Below, in pieces: positions 9,653 through 17,460 of a DNA stretch of 64,000 nt (position 1 is the first letter of the stretch; every line of letters starts with the position of its first letter). The notes under the pieces are model-generated. The model worked only from the letters and a program-made list of their open reading frames with translations. It was not told the origin of the DNA and did not search any database. The translations under genes and the position numbers were made by a program. The stretch spans positions 588,068 through 652,067 of the forward strand of contig NZ_LMVB01000002.1 in assembly GCF_001510645.1 (NCBI RefSeq). Direction: 5' to 3'. Source of the stretch: Paenibacillus sp. FJAT-29882 (GTDB lineage: Bacteria; Bacillota; Bacilli; Bacillales; DSM-1321).

Positions 9653-10477
9653 TTAGTCGACTAGGCCAGGTATGAGTAGAGGGACCATCGCTTCTGATGG
9701 ATGGATTCCAAGCAAATGACAAGCAAGTGGAGCCATTTGCAGCTGTGAAACAATCTGATCTTGAACAATCGGCTTTATTTTTTTAGAAGCAATAAATAAT
9801 GGAACATGGCGATCATCTGTTGTATTCCCACCATGATTCCCATCAAACGTCATCCCATGGTCAGCTGTTACGATGATGTCATAACCAAGATCCATCCATT
9901 TTGGCAAGGTAAGAGCCAATAGGGCATCTGTAGCTAAAACACGATTTCGATATTGCACAGAATTAGCTGTAAATTTATGGCCATCATCATCTACATTCAT
10001 CGGGTGAATATAGAGAAAATCTGGGTTCTTTTCAGAAACAAGCCACTGTGCTTCAGCGAATAAGTGACTATCAGGATAATGATCTTCAAAATAAAACAGG
10101 CCATTTTCAATCGGTGCATCTTTGTCTAGTTGAATTCGATCGACACCATGATGAAATGGCGCATGATTATACAGTTCACTTACCCAATAATAAGCCGCCG
10201 CAGCGGTTGTCTTCCCACTGCGTCTAGCTAGATGAAACAAACTTTCTTGCGTCGATAATCGAACGACTCCATTGCCGACTATTCCATGGACTAAAGGAGC
10301 GGTTCCAGTTAAAATGGTTTCGTAAAGCGGCCTGGATAATGAAGGCACTTCCGACTTCACTTCATAACGAGCGACCTTTCCTTGTTCAACAAGATGTTGC
10401 ATAAATCCCATATGTGAACACGCCGTATCAAAACGAAGCGCGTCCACAACGATCATAATTAAACGATTATTTGACAT
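9653..10477 (-). CDS. Alkaline-phosphatase-superfamily hydrolase
   Basis: Predicted cytoplasmic phosphohydrolase or phosphodiesterase of 274 residues; no signal peptide is seen. Two-metal site motifs of the alkaline phosphatase superfamily are in order: MIVVDALRFD near the N-terminus, the nucleophile region VPSLSRPLYETILTGTAP (Ser/Thr candidates), NVDDDGHKFTAN and VTADHGMTFDGNHGG. The enzyme is small and resembles the phosphonoacetate hydrolase / nucleotide pyrophosphatase group more than periplasmic phosphatases. It is the second gene of the operon, directly after the binding protein, so it probably cleaves the imported phosphoester or phosphonate. The exact substrate cannot be read from the sequence. 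Confidence 0.85.
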   Translation of the reverse strand: MSNNRLIMIVVDALRFDTACSHMGFMQHLVEQGKVARYEVKSEVPSLSRPLYETILTGTAPLVHGIVGNGVVRLSTQESLFHLARRSGKTTAAAAYYWVSELYNHAPFHHGVDRIQLDKDAPIENGLFYFEDHYPDSHLFAEAQWLVSEKNPDFLYIHPMNVDDDGHKFTANSVQYRNRVLATDALLALTLPKWMDLGYDIIVTADHGMTFDGNHGGNTTDDRHVPLFIASKKIKPIVQDQIVSQLQMAPLACHLLGIHPSEAMVPLLIPGLVD

Positions 10478-11576
10478 GGATTAACACCTGCTCTTGCCAC
10501 ATTTGAGGGATTTTTTTCGTTGTTTCTTCCCAAGCTTTTTGATCGCCAACAGGTTGTGCACTTTTATACATATTATCAGGTAATAAAAGAGATTTAACTT
10601 CTTCTGGTAACTTTACATTTTCGCGAATTGGGCGTGCATACCCTTTTGCTAAATTTTCTTGTCCTGCATCTGAAAGAATGTATTCACGAGCTAACATAGC
10701 AGCATGCGGGTTCTTCGAATATTTGTTAATAACCGTTGCATAGCCAGATGTTACAGATGCCTCTTCTGGAATCGTTATGTCGAAACGCTTTGCATCAATT
10801 TGCTCACGATAGCCTAGTGCATTAAAATCCCAAAGTAAAGCAACATCAATTTCACCTTTTTCTAAGTTAGCCACACTTGGATCGCCAGCTGATAAACGAC
10901 CTTGTTTCGCTAATTCTGCAAAGAAATCAATACCCGGTTGAATATTCTTTTCGTCTCCACCGAAAGCATACGCAGCTGCCAAGATAGCAAATTGTGCTTG
11001 GTTTGCTGTTAACGCATCACCAATACTAACTTTGTAATTGCCATTTTTTAAATCGTCCCATGATGTTGGGGCATTTTTCACATTATTCTTGTCTGAAATA
11101 AAAGCCATCGTACCTGTATAACCAACAACCCAGTCACCATTATCATCTTTGGCCCATTTTGGAATGTCATCCCAATAAGACGTTTTATATGATAATGTTA
11201 AGCCTTGGTCCTCTGCAATCGGTCCAAAGGCAATTCCAACATCACCAATGTCAGCTGATGCATCCTTTTTTTCTGCTGCAAATTTAGCTAACTCCTCCGC
11301 ACTGGACATATCTGTATCCGAATGTTTTAACTTATATGTTGTTCCTAATTCACTCCAAGTTTCACCCCAGTTTGCCCACGTATCCGGCATCCCAACTGAA
11401 TTGACTTCGCCCTCTTTTTTTGCTTTTTCTTCTATTTGAGTCAATGTCAAATCATTATAATTAATTTCTTTTCCTGCGCTTGATCCTTTAGATGTATCGT
11501 TTGCTGAACACGCCGCTAACATTGATATAGCCATTGCACCAATTATTCCTTTTTTCCAATTACGATTCCAAGACAT
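10467..11576 (-). CDS. Lipoprotein substrate-binding protein of ABC importer
   Basis: Extracellular binding protein of 369 residues, anchored by a lipobox (signal peptide MSWNRNWKKGIIGAMAISM, then LAAC). The mature part has the type II solute-binding fold of the iron/thiamine/2-aminoethylphosphonate group (SADIGDVGIAFGP, VVGYTGTMAFISDK, then IDVALLWDFNALGYREQ and SGYATVINKYSKNPHAA). First gene of the seven-gene operon that ends at 5233. GGAGGG is correctly spaced before the ATG. Ligand unknown; the hydrolases encoded with it point to a phosphorylated organic compound. Confidence 0.92.
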   Translation of the reverse strand: MSWNRNWKKGIIGAMAISMLAACSANDTSKGSSAGKEINYNDLTLTQIEEKAKKEGEVNSVGMPDTWANWGETWSELGTTYKLKHSDTDMSSAEELAKFAAEKKDASADIGDVGIAFGPIAEDQGLTLSYKTSYWDDIPKWAKDDNGDWVVGYTGTMAFISDKNNVKNAPTSWDDLKNGNYKVSIGDALTANQAQFAILAAAYAFGGDEKNIQPGIDFFAELAKQGRLSAGDPSVANLEKGEIDVALLWDFNALGYREQIDAKRFDITIPEEASVTSGYATVINKYSKNPHAAMLAREYILSDAGQENLAKGYARPIRENVKLPEEVKSLLLPDNMYKSAQPVGDQKAWEETTKKIPQMWQEQVLIHVK

Positions 11577-11607
11577 TGTTTTTTCCCTCCAGAAGATATT
11601 TGTTTTT

Positions 11608-11637
11608 GTTTTGTATTACACTACGAATATACAAAAC
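11608..11637 (-). promoter_or_regulatory. Inverted repeat, candidate operator of the phosphoester operon
   Basis: GTTTTGTAT and ATACAAAAC form a perfect 9-bp inverted repeat with a 12-base spacer, 32 bases upstream of the binding-protein start. A TATATT that could serve as -10 on the minus strand lies within it. Position and symmetry fit a repressor site, most simply for the DeoR regulator encoded in the operon; this is inference. Confidence 0.5.
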
Positions 11638-11727
11638 AGATATTAAGCAAAAACCATTCCCACACTAAGAATGTGTAAATTTCACTTTACAGAACATTTA
11701 CATCCAACATAGGTATCTAAAAAAATG

Positions 11728-11784
11728 CATGTCAAACTTATCATGTTATCGATATAACTCGACAACCATATAAGTTTGACACGC
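11728..11784. repeat. Intergenic inverted repeat (15-bp arms)
   Basis: GCATGTCAAACTTAT and ATAAGTTTGACACGC are inverted copies with one mismatch around a 28-base spacer. It lies between convergently placed or unrelated units (holin gene and phosphoester operon promoter). No T-tract follows, so I do not call it a terminator. Confidence 0.5.
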
Positions 11785-11830
11785 ACTTGATAGGCTTCAC
11801 TTTAGTTAAGGGTGGATCCACTCATCTCAT

Positions 11831-11905
11831 TGTGAAAATATAACAGACCTTTCCACACTAAATTAAAAGGAATGGCCCTGTTATATGACGATGTTGATTT
11901 TCACA
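11831..11905. repeat. Intergenic inverted repeat, MITE-like
   Basis: TGTGAAAAT...ATTTTCACA forms the outer ends, with an inner pair ATATAACAG / CTGTTATAT, giving a cruciform-like 75-base element with no coding capacity. No clear target duplication was found. It could be a small mobile repeat or a processed-RNA structure downstream of the holin gene. Confidence 0.4.
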
Positions 11906-11967
11906 GATGATCCAAAAATCGTTTTATCAAAAAATATTATTTAACATACTCTAATGAATAAAGCTTA

Positions 11968-12240
11968 TTACTGAGGCTGATCGTATTGTTTTGCCCTCTC
12001 ACTGTCCTTTAATCCTTTCGTAGTAGGATCAATCACACTACCAATACCAAAGAACGTAAGCGCGATAAAGTTAACAATCCCCAACAGTCCATTCATCGCA
12101 TCATCAGTAATCGTAAAACCAATGGGATGAATATAGGTGTTGATAAAAGCTGCAATCATTTGAGCAATAATTAAGACCCCAGGTATAAATACGGTAAAAA
12201 TAAAAGTTGGATTTTTAAAACGTACTTTCCAGTTAATCAT
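11968..12240 (-). CDS. Phage-type holin, phi LC3 family
   Basis: Small membrane protein of 90 residues starting MINWKVRFKNPTFIFTVFIPG, with GGAGG eight bases upstream; a longer frame from 12351 has no site. Two hydrophobic segments (about residues 12-34 and 50-68) and the C-terminal signature VIDPTTKGLKDSERA are typical of phi LC3-type holins, which form membrane pores that release phage lysis enzymes. No endolysin or other phage gene is adjacent, so this is an orphan holin, either a prophage remnant or a host-adapted gene. Confidence 0.85.
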   Translation of the reverse strand: MINWKVRFKNPTFIFTVFIPGVLIIAQMIAAFINTYIHPIGFTITDDAMNGLLGIVNFIALTFFGIGSVIDPTTKGLKDSERAKQYDQPQ

Positions 12241-12629
12241 TTTGACACCTCCTATCATGCGAAAAGGGTGGTGCTTACCTAATGAGAAATCTTGATGGAA
12301 AATAAAAAGGTTTTGCGGACTAATCAAATTAGCTTTGCACAGCATCCGCACCTTGTTAGGTTGGTTTAGCTGTTCTCCAAAATTTTTTACTCATTGTTGT
12401 TACTAGTTCTAAAAAAGACACACCAACTTACTTCACACAACTTGTTGAATTTCTCGGAATACAGATTGAAATGTCTCCTTCTTGATAGTTTATGTTGCTT
12501 GTCTTATTTGGCTAAGACTTATGGAGGATGGCGAAGTTTTTTTGCCATTATATTATCAACATTTCCAGCCACAATACTTATCCGTTTCAAACTAAGGGAA
12601 CTATATCGTTTCTCTTAATAAATCCTTTT
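12241..12629. other. Gap without a recognisable gene
   Basis: About 390 bases between the holin and ROK genes. A 74-codon open frame at 12394-12618 has no ribosome site and no similarity I recognise. The right part supplies the ROK promoter. I see nothing else I can support. Confidence 0.5.
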
Positions 12630-12676
12630 TTGCCGTTTACAATATTATAGTTTATAATTATATTTAATTAACTATA
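12630..12676 (+). promoter_or_regulatory. ROK gene promoter with palindromic operator
   Basis: TTGCCG (12630-12635) and TATAAT (12653-12658) are 17 bases apart. TTTAATTAACTATA follows at 12663-12676, over the probable transcription start. Its core TTAATTAACTAT is identical to part of the palindrome in the galT promoter (19050-19070), suggesting that the ROK protein represses itself and the gal operon. Confidence 0.65.
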
Positions 12677-12699
12677 TATGTCATTTAGGGGGCAAAGAA

Positions 12700-13911
12700 A
12701 TGGAACACAACATTGTAACAGGTAGCTTCCAATTAATGAAATCTTTAAATAGATCGGTTATTTTGAATACGATTCGTAAAAAAGGGGCCATTTCGAGAGC
12801 CGATATTGCAAAGACAACGAAGCTAACTCCTCCGACAGTAAGCAATCTTGTGAAAGAGCTACTTGAAACAAAAATAATCATTGAAACCTCCTTAGGTGCA
12901 TCTAGTGGGGGCAGAAAACCGACATTGCTCACGTTGAATAGTGACATGTTTCACGTTATAGGCCTCGATATAGGTTCCCATCATCTCAAAATTATACTGA
13001 CCGACATAAATGGCAAAATACGAAAAAAACAAATTCATCCTATTCCGGACTCCATCACAAATGAAGGCCTGCTTGATTTAATGATTACGTCCATCTATAC
13101 CATCCAAAAGAATGAACAAATAGATCGTGACAAGATCATCGGGATTGGAATTGGAATGCATGGGATTGTTGATGTTGACCAAGGGGTTTCCGTTTTTGCC
13201 CCCAATTTAAAATTAAAAAATATCCATGTTAAAGAAGTTCTAGAAAAAGAATTTCAGATGATGGTGCAAATTGAAAACGATGCTAGAGCCATGAGCCTTG
13301 GGGAACTTTGGTTTGGATATGGTCATGGGGATGACAGTATTGTCTGTATAAATGTCGGCAGAGGAATTGGTGCTGGAATCATTATCAACGGTCAAGTGTT
13401 CAGAGGCGAACACTATATTAGCGGAGAAATCGGCCATATGGCCATTGATCTCAATGGTCCAAAATGCACATGCGGCAATTATGGGTGCTTACAAACATTC
13501 GCTTCCGGTCCTGCAATTGTTGAAAGACTTAAGAAAGAATTGAAACTTGGAGAATCTAGTATCCTTAAAAACAAGGAAGATGAAATCGACGGCGAAGTCA
13601 TTTATCAGGCTGCATTAGCGGGAGACCCATTAAGCAAGAATATTTTAAATAAAGCCGGACGTTATCTTGGTGTAGGAGTCACGAATTTAATCCATATCGT
13701 AAATCCAAAGCGGATTGTTATTAGCGGAGGGGTTTCAAATGCCAAGGAATTCATTCTTGAAAGCGTAATGGAGACAATTGAACAGCGTGCATTGACCGAT
13801 TCAGCGAAACAGACAGAGGTCATCATCTCAAAGTTTGGAGCAGACGCCACTGTTATGGGTGCAATTGCATTAATCCTTGCCGAATTGTTTGCAACCCCAG
13901 GAAACACTTAA
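12700..13911 (+). CDS. ROK-family transcriptional repressor (XylR/NagC type)
   Basis: Sugar-responsive repressor of 403 residues. An N-terminal winged helix-turn-helix (about residues 18-70: SVILNTIRKKGAISRADIA, then LTPPTVSNLVKELL) precedes a ROK sugar-kinase-like domain starting IGLDIGSHHLKI. The domain retains ENDARAMSLGELWFGYG, VGRGIGAGIIINGQ, GEIGHMA and the zinc-binding CTCGNYGCLQT cluster. AGGGGG precedes the ATG. It is convergent with the gal operon across a hairpin repeat, and both promoters share a TTAATTAACTAT operator core, so galactose-operon control is the likely role. The inducer could be galactose, glucose or a derivative. Confidence 0.9.
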   Translation: MEHNIVTGSFQLMKSLNRSVILNTIRKKGAISRADIAKTTKLTPPTVSNLVKELLETKIIIETSLGASSGGRKPTLLTLNSDMFHVIGLDIGSHHLKIILTDINGKIRKKQIHPIPDSITNEGLLDLMITSIYTIQKNEQIDRDKIIGIGIGMHGIVDVDQGVSVFAPNLKLKNIHVKEVLEKEFQMMVQIENDARAMSLGELWFGYGHGDDSIVCINVGRGIGAGIIINGQVFRGEHYISGEIGHMAIDLNGPKCTCGNYGCLQTFASGPAIVERLKKELKLGESSILKNKEDEIDGEVIYQAALAGDPLSKNILNKAGRYLGVGVTNLIHIVNPKRIVISGGVSNAKEFILESVMETIEQRALTDSAKQTEVIISKFGADATVMGAIALILAELFATPGNT

Positions 13912-13960
13912 CACCTCATATTCTCTTTTTGAGTAGTACCATCATTAGGCTACGCTATAC

Positions 13961-14078
13961 GAAGGGGTATCTCAAACCAAAGGATCAGACCCCGCAATAA
14001 CTAAATCTAGTACAAGTTTAGTGTATAAAACACTACAAACTGATTTAGAGCGCGAGGTTAGACCCTTATGAGACACCT
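13961..14078. repeat. Hairpin repeat, GGGTCAGACC family, copy A
   Basis: The ends GGTATCTCA..AGGATCAGACCCCGC and GCGAGGTTAGACCCTTATGAGACACC are imperfect inverted copies around a short AT-rich middle with a second pair (TAGTGT/ACACTA). It sits between the convergent ROK and M24 genes and may act as a two-way terminator. Related copies are at 19134-19227, 56833-56905 and 63244-63351. Confidence 0.65.
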
Positions 14079-14095
14079 TTTTCATTTGATATGAT

Positions 14096-15187
14096 TTAGC
14101 GTACTAGGATATCTGGACGTACATACGTTTTTCCATTGTGATTTACCTTTAAATATACCCACTCCCCCGTGTCAGTGAGGTACTCATTTTCTTCCTTACC
14201 GACAAGGAAGGTATCCTCAGATTTAATGCCACGGATGGCAGGATTCCAAGCAAATGCCTGGTTTTCCAGAACCGTTCCCTCTGCATCCGGAGTTGCAAGG
14301 AATTCCCGGCTCGCATAGCCTGTTGGTCCGCCTTGATGCAGGAAGCGCCAATCTTCGCCATACCCTACTTCCTCATACTTAGCAAACGCTGTCTTTAATA
14401 CATCCTTGACAGCGACTCCAGGTCTTGTAGCTGCATTCATCGCCACATCAATCTGAACTAGCTTTTGCTTGTTTTCATTGATTTCTGCAGGCAGTTCACC
14501 AAAATGAACGAAACGAGTAACGTTTGCTACGAGTCCCCATTTTTCCGCACAAAGAACAATCATTGCATAATTCGCTAATTTTTTATCTGTTGGAATCGGG
14601 TGGCGGTATTTAAATACTCGTTCGTCAGTTGATACGAGAATGAGTTGGGGATTAATTCCCTGTTTGATAACTTTTGCTGCAAGATGGGCCTGGATCTCAA
14701 ACTCTGTCCACCCAGGTTGAATTTCACGGCATGTTGACTCAACCGCCATCGCTGCCTGCTTGGAAAGCCAGCGGTATCGATCGATCTCATCACTAGTAAG
14801 CGTGTATCGGAGACTAGTGAGCTCATGTCCGAAGTCTAGGAAATCTCCGATCGATACATCGCTTGCGATTTTTTTCCCTTCAGTTAGTCCTTGTACAATG
14901 GAATCCTGATCTTCATACCATTCTAGAGTAATAAATTCATAGCCAAGTCCTAAAAGCTCCTCGTCATGAATTCGTGCTGATTCCATTTTGGAAGTAATGC
15001 AGTATTTTTTATCAGCAAAAATTAATAAATCGGCTACACCGTTTTCTGTTGTATTGACAATATGATTGTCCTTTCCACCAGTGATCCAAGCAAAATTGCT
15101 TCGTTTTCGGAAAAAAACGCCGTCAATCTTGTTCTCTTTAATAAAGTGTTCCACTTTCTCAAGCGGTTTTGCAATCCCCATTTCCAT
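14096..15187 (-). CDS. M24 (aminopeptidase P/creatinase-fold) protein lacking most metal ligands
   Basis: Protein of about 363 residues with an N-terminal creatinase-like domain and a C-terminal pita-bread M24 domain. In metal-dependent members the C-domain holds two Asp, one His and two Glu. Here the segment aligned to DLGxxxDGYxxDxTR reads VLCAEKWGLVANVTR, so both aspartates are replaced, and EPG is replaced by WNPAI; only GIKSEDTFLV and LHQGGPTGY keep canonical-looking residues. It is therefore probably not an ordinary Xaa-Pro peptidase. It is the last gene of the gal operon, 12 bases after galE. Two in-frame ATGs (15187, 15181) follow GGAGG; the second has better spacing. Function unknown. 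Confidence 0.8.
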   Translation of the reverse strand: MEMGIAKPLEKVEHFIKENKIDGVFFRKRSNFAWITGGKDNHIVNTTENGVADLLIFADKKYCITSKMESARIHDEELLGLGYEFITLEWYEDQDSIVQGLTEGKKIASDVSIGDFLDFGHELTSLRYTLTSDEIDRYRWLSKQAAMAVESTCREIQPGWTEFEIQAHLAAKVIKQGINPQLILVSTDERVFKYRHPIPTDKKLANYAMIVLCAEKWGLVANVTRFVHFGELPAEINENKQKLVQIDVAMNAATRPGVAVKDVLKTAFAKYEEVGYGEDWRFLHQGGPTGYASREFLATPDAEGTVLENQAFAWNPAIRGIKSEDTFLVGKEENEYLTDTGEWVYLKVNHNGKTYVRPDILVR

Positions 15188-15199
15188 TTTCCTCCCCCT

Positions 15200-16192
15200 C
15201 TACTTATTATCTTCGTAACCGTTTGGATTGGCCCGATGCCAGTTCCAAGCAGTTTCTATAATGGTTTCCATGTCGTTGAACCTCGGCTTCCAACCTAAGA
15301 CAGACTGTGCTTTTTTTGAAGATGCAATCAATACAGCTGGATCACCTGCACGCCTTGGGCTTACCGACTCTGGGATTGGATGTCCTGTCACGTTCCGAGC
15401 CGTCTCAATGACTTCTTTTACAGAAAAACCCTTTCCGTTTCCAAGGTTGAATACTTCACTCGCCTCGCTATTACGTAAATGCTGAAGGGCAAGCCAGTGT
15501 GCATTCGCGAGATCCATCACATGGATGTAATCTCGGATACAGGTTCCATCTTCAGTAGGGTAGTCCGCCCCAAAAATACCGATTGACTCCCGCTCGCCTA
15601 AGGCAACTTGAAGAATGATCGGGATTAAATGGCTCTCAGGTTGATGGTCTTCCCCAATCTTTCCGTCCGGATGGGCACCTGCCGCATTAAAATAGCGCAG
15701 AGAAATAGACTTTAACCCATACGCACCATCACACCATCTGAACATTTTCTCCATTGCCAGTTTAGTTTCACCGTATGGACTCGTCGGATTGGTCGTATCC
15801 GTTTCCTTAATCGGAATCTGTTTTGGCTCTCCATATGTAGCAGCAGTAGATGAAAACACGATTTTCTTGACACCATGCTCAAGCATAGTGGATACAAGTG
15901 TATGGGAAGCAATTAAGTTATTTTCATAATAATCTAATGGATGTGAGACACTCTCCCCAACTAACGAACTTGCTGCAAAGTGAATAACTGCTTCAATTTC
16001 ATGACGTTCAAAAACATGGTTTAGAAAGCTACGATCATGGAGATCGCCTTGATAAAATTGTCCTCCTACAACGGATTGTTCATGGCCGGTTCTCAGGCTG
16101 TCAACGACAATCACTTCTTCACCTTGATTCAAAAGTTCTAATACCGTGTGGCTGCCAATATAACCCGCTCCACCAGTTACTAAAATCGCCAT
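15200..16192 (-). CDS. galE: UDP-glucose 4-epimerase GalE
   Basis: Leloir-pathway enzyme interconverting UDP-galactose and UDP-glucose, 330 residues, short-chain dehydrogenase fold. The NAD-binding glycine motif VTGGAGYIGSH is at residues 5-15, the catalytic Ser/Thr region is FSSTAATYG and the YxxxK pair is SPYGETK. The C-terminal substrate domain has RYFNAAGAHPDGKIGEDH. It follows galK with a three-base gap and precedes the M24 gene, in a galT-galK-galE order. Confidence 0.97.
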   Translation of the reverse strand: MAILVTGGAGYIGSHTVLELLNQGEEVIVVDSLRTGHEQSVVGGQFYQGDLHDRSFLNHVFERHEIEAVIHFAASSLVGESVSHPLDYYENNLIASHTLVSTMLEHGVKKIVFSSTAATYGEPKQIPIKETDTTNPTSPYGETKLAMEKMFRWCDGAYGLKSISLRYFNAAGAHPDGKIGEDHQPESHLIPIILQVALGERESIGIFGADYPTEDGTCIRDYIHVMDLANAHWLALQHLRNSEASEVFNLGNGKGFSVKEVIETARNVTGHPIPESVSPRRAGDPAVLIASSKKAQSVLGWKPRFNDMETIIETAWNWHRANPNGYEDNK

Positions 16193-16195
16193 CCT

Positions 16196-17383
16196 CTATT
16201 CCTCCTCAACGATTTCTTTTGTACCGTCACCAATTTCACATATATAGAAAGTCGGCTTGATTCCTGTTTTAGCTGTATAATTACTTGCTACCATCTCTGT
16301 AAATGATGTGACAGCTGAATCCTTCACAAGGCTAACATTGCAACCTCCAAAACCAGCCCCCGTCATTCTTGTGCCGATACAGCCTTCGACTTTTGCAGCT
16401 TCTTCATACAAAGTATCTAACTCGATTCCTGTGACTTCATATAAATCACGCAAAGATTCATGGGATTGCTTCATTAGTTTTCCAAACAAATCAAGGTCGT
16501 TTTTCTCAAGTGCCTCCATTGCAGAAATAACCCGCTCATTTTCCGTGACTACATGCTCGACTCGACGACGAATGACTTCATCTTTGACAATATGCTGAAT
16601 CCTTTTCCAATCATCAACGCTCATATCTCCTAATGACTGAACATGAAGTAATTCTTGTTGGATGATTTTCAGCCCTTCTTCACATTCGCTCCTGCGCTCA
16701 TTATATTTTGAATCAGCTAGACCTCTTTGCTTGTTCGTATTAATGATGACAAGCTTGTAGCCGTCAATTCTTACAGGAACATACTCATATTCAAGCGTAT
16801 CGCACTTCAATTTAATCGCATGCTTTCTTTTGCCCATCCCCACAGCAAACTGATCCATAATTCCGCAGTTGACACCAACAAAGCGATTTTCCGCACGCTG
16901 CCCAAGCTTTACAAGCTCTACCATCGGAATCTCCATTCCCGCCAGCCCACTCAAGGAAAGCGCTGTCACTAATTCGATAGAAGCAGAAGATGATAGCCCC
17001 GCTCCATTTGGAATATTCCCGTAAAACAGTATATTGGCCCCTGTATAACAACTAGCATCCTCTGAACCAGCGATTTCAAGTAGCTCCTTCAGAACCCCCT
17101 TTGGATAGTTCGCCCAGTCATCTTCTTTTCTATAGGTTACATCTGAGACATGACAGCTCACATCTAACTCGAAGTTGGCAGACCGAAAATGGTATATTCC
17201 ATCATTGCGAGGACTTACCATAGCCCAAGTTCCAAATGTCAGCGCAGCCGGGAAAACATACCCTCCATTATAATCAGTATGTTCCCCAATTAAATTCACA
17301 CGACCTGGAGCAAAGTACACGCGTAATTCATCTTCTTTTCCGTATTCTTGATAAAATAAATCTTTTAATTGATTTACATCCAT
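16196..17383 (-). CDS. galK: Galactokinase GalK
   Basis: GHMP-family kinase of 395 residues that phosphorylates alpha-D-galactose at C1. The galactokinase signature GRVNLIGEHTDYNGG is at about residues 27-41, the ATP-binding motif 2 is NIPNGAGLSSSASIE, the catalytic-Asp region reads GVNCGIMDQFAVGMGK, and motif 3 is MTGAGFGGCN. GGAGG is eight bases before the ATG. It lies 77 bases after galT and just before galE, one transcription unit. Confidence 0.97.
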   Translation of the reverse strand: MDVNQLKDLFYQEYGKEDELRVYFAPGRVNLIGEHTDYNGGYVFPAALTFGTWAMVSPRNDGIYHFRSANFELDVSCHVSDVTYRKEDDWANYPKGVLKELLEIAGSEDASCYTGANILFYGNIPNGAGLSSSASIELVTALSLSGLAGMEIPMVELVKLGQRAENRFVGVNCGIMDQFAVGMGKRKHAIKLKCDTLEYEYVPVRIDGYKLVIINTNKQRGLADSKYNERRSECEEGLKIIQQELLHVQSLGDMSVDDWKRIQHIVKDEVIRRRVEHVVTENERVISAMEALEKNDLDLFGKLMKQSHESLRDLYEVTGIELDTLYEEAAKVEGCIGTRMTGAGFGGCNVSLVKDSAVTSFTEMVASNYTAKTGIKPTFYICEIGDGTKEIVEEE

Positions 17384-17460
17384 TCCTGCTGCTCCTCCCT
17401 GTTTGCAAAAAGCAAAATATAGTAGACTTCATGTGTTATATGAAATACTCAATCTATTTT

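Noticed and set aside
12394..12618. 74-codon plus-strand open frame with hydrophobic residues
   Set aside because: No ribosome site, no recognisable similarity, and it overlaps the region leading to the ROK promoter.
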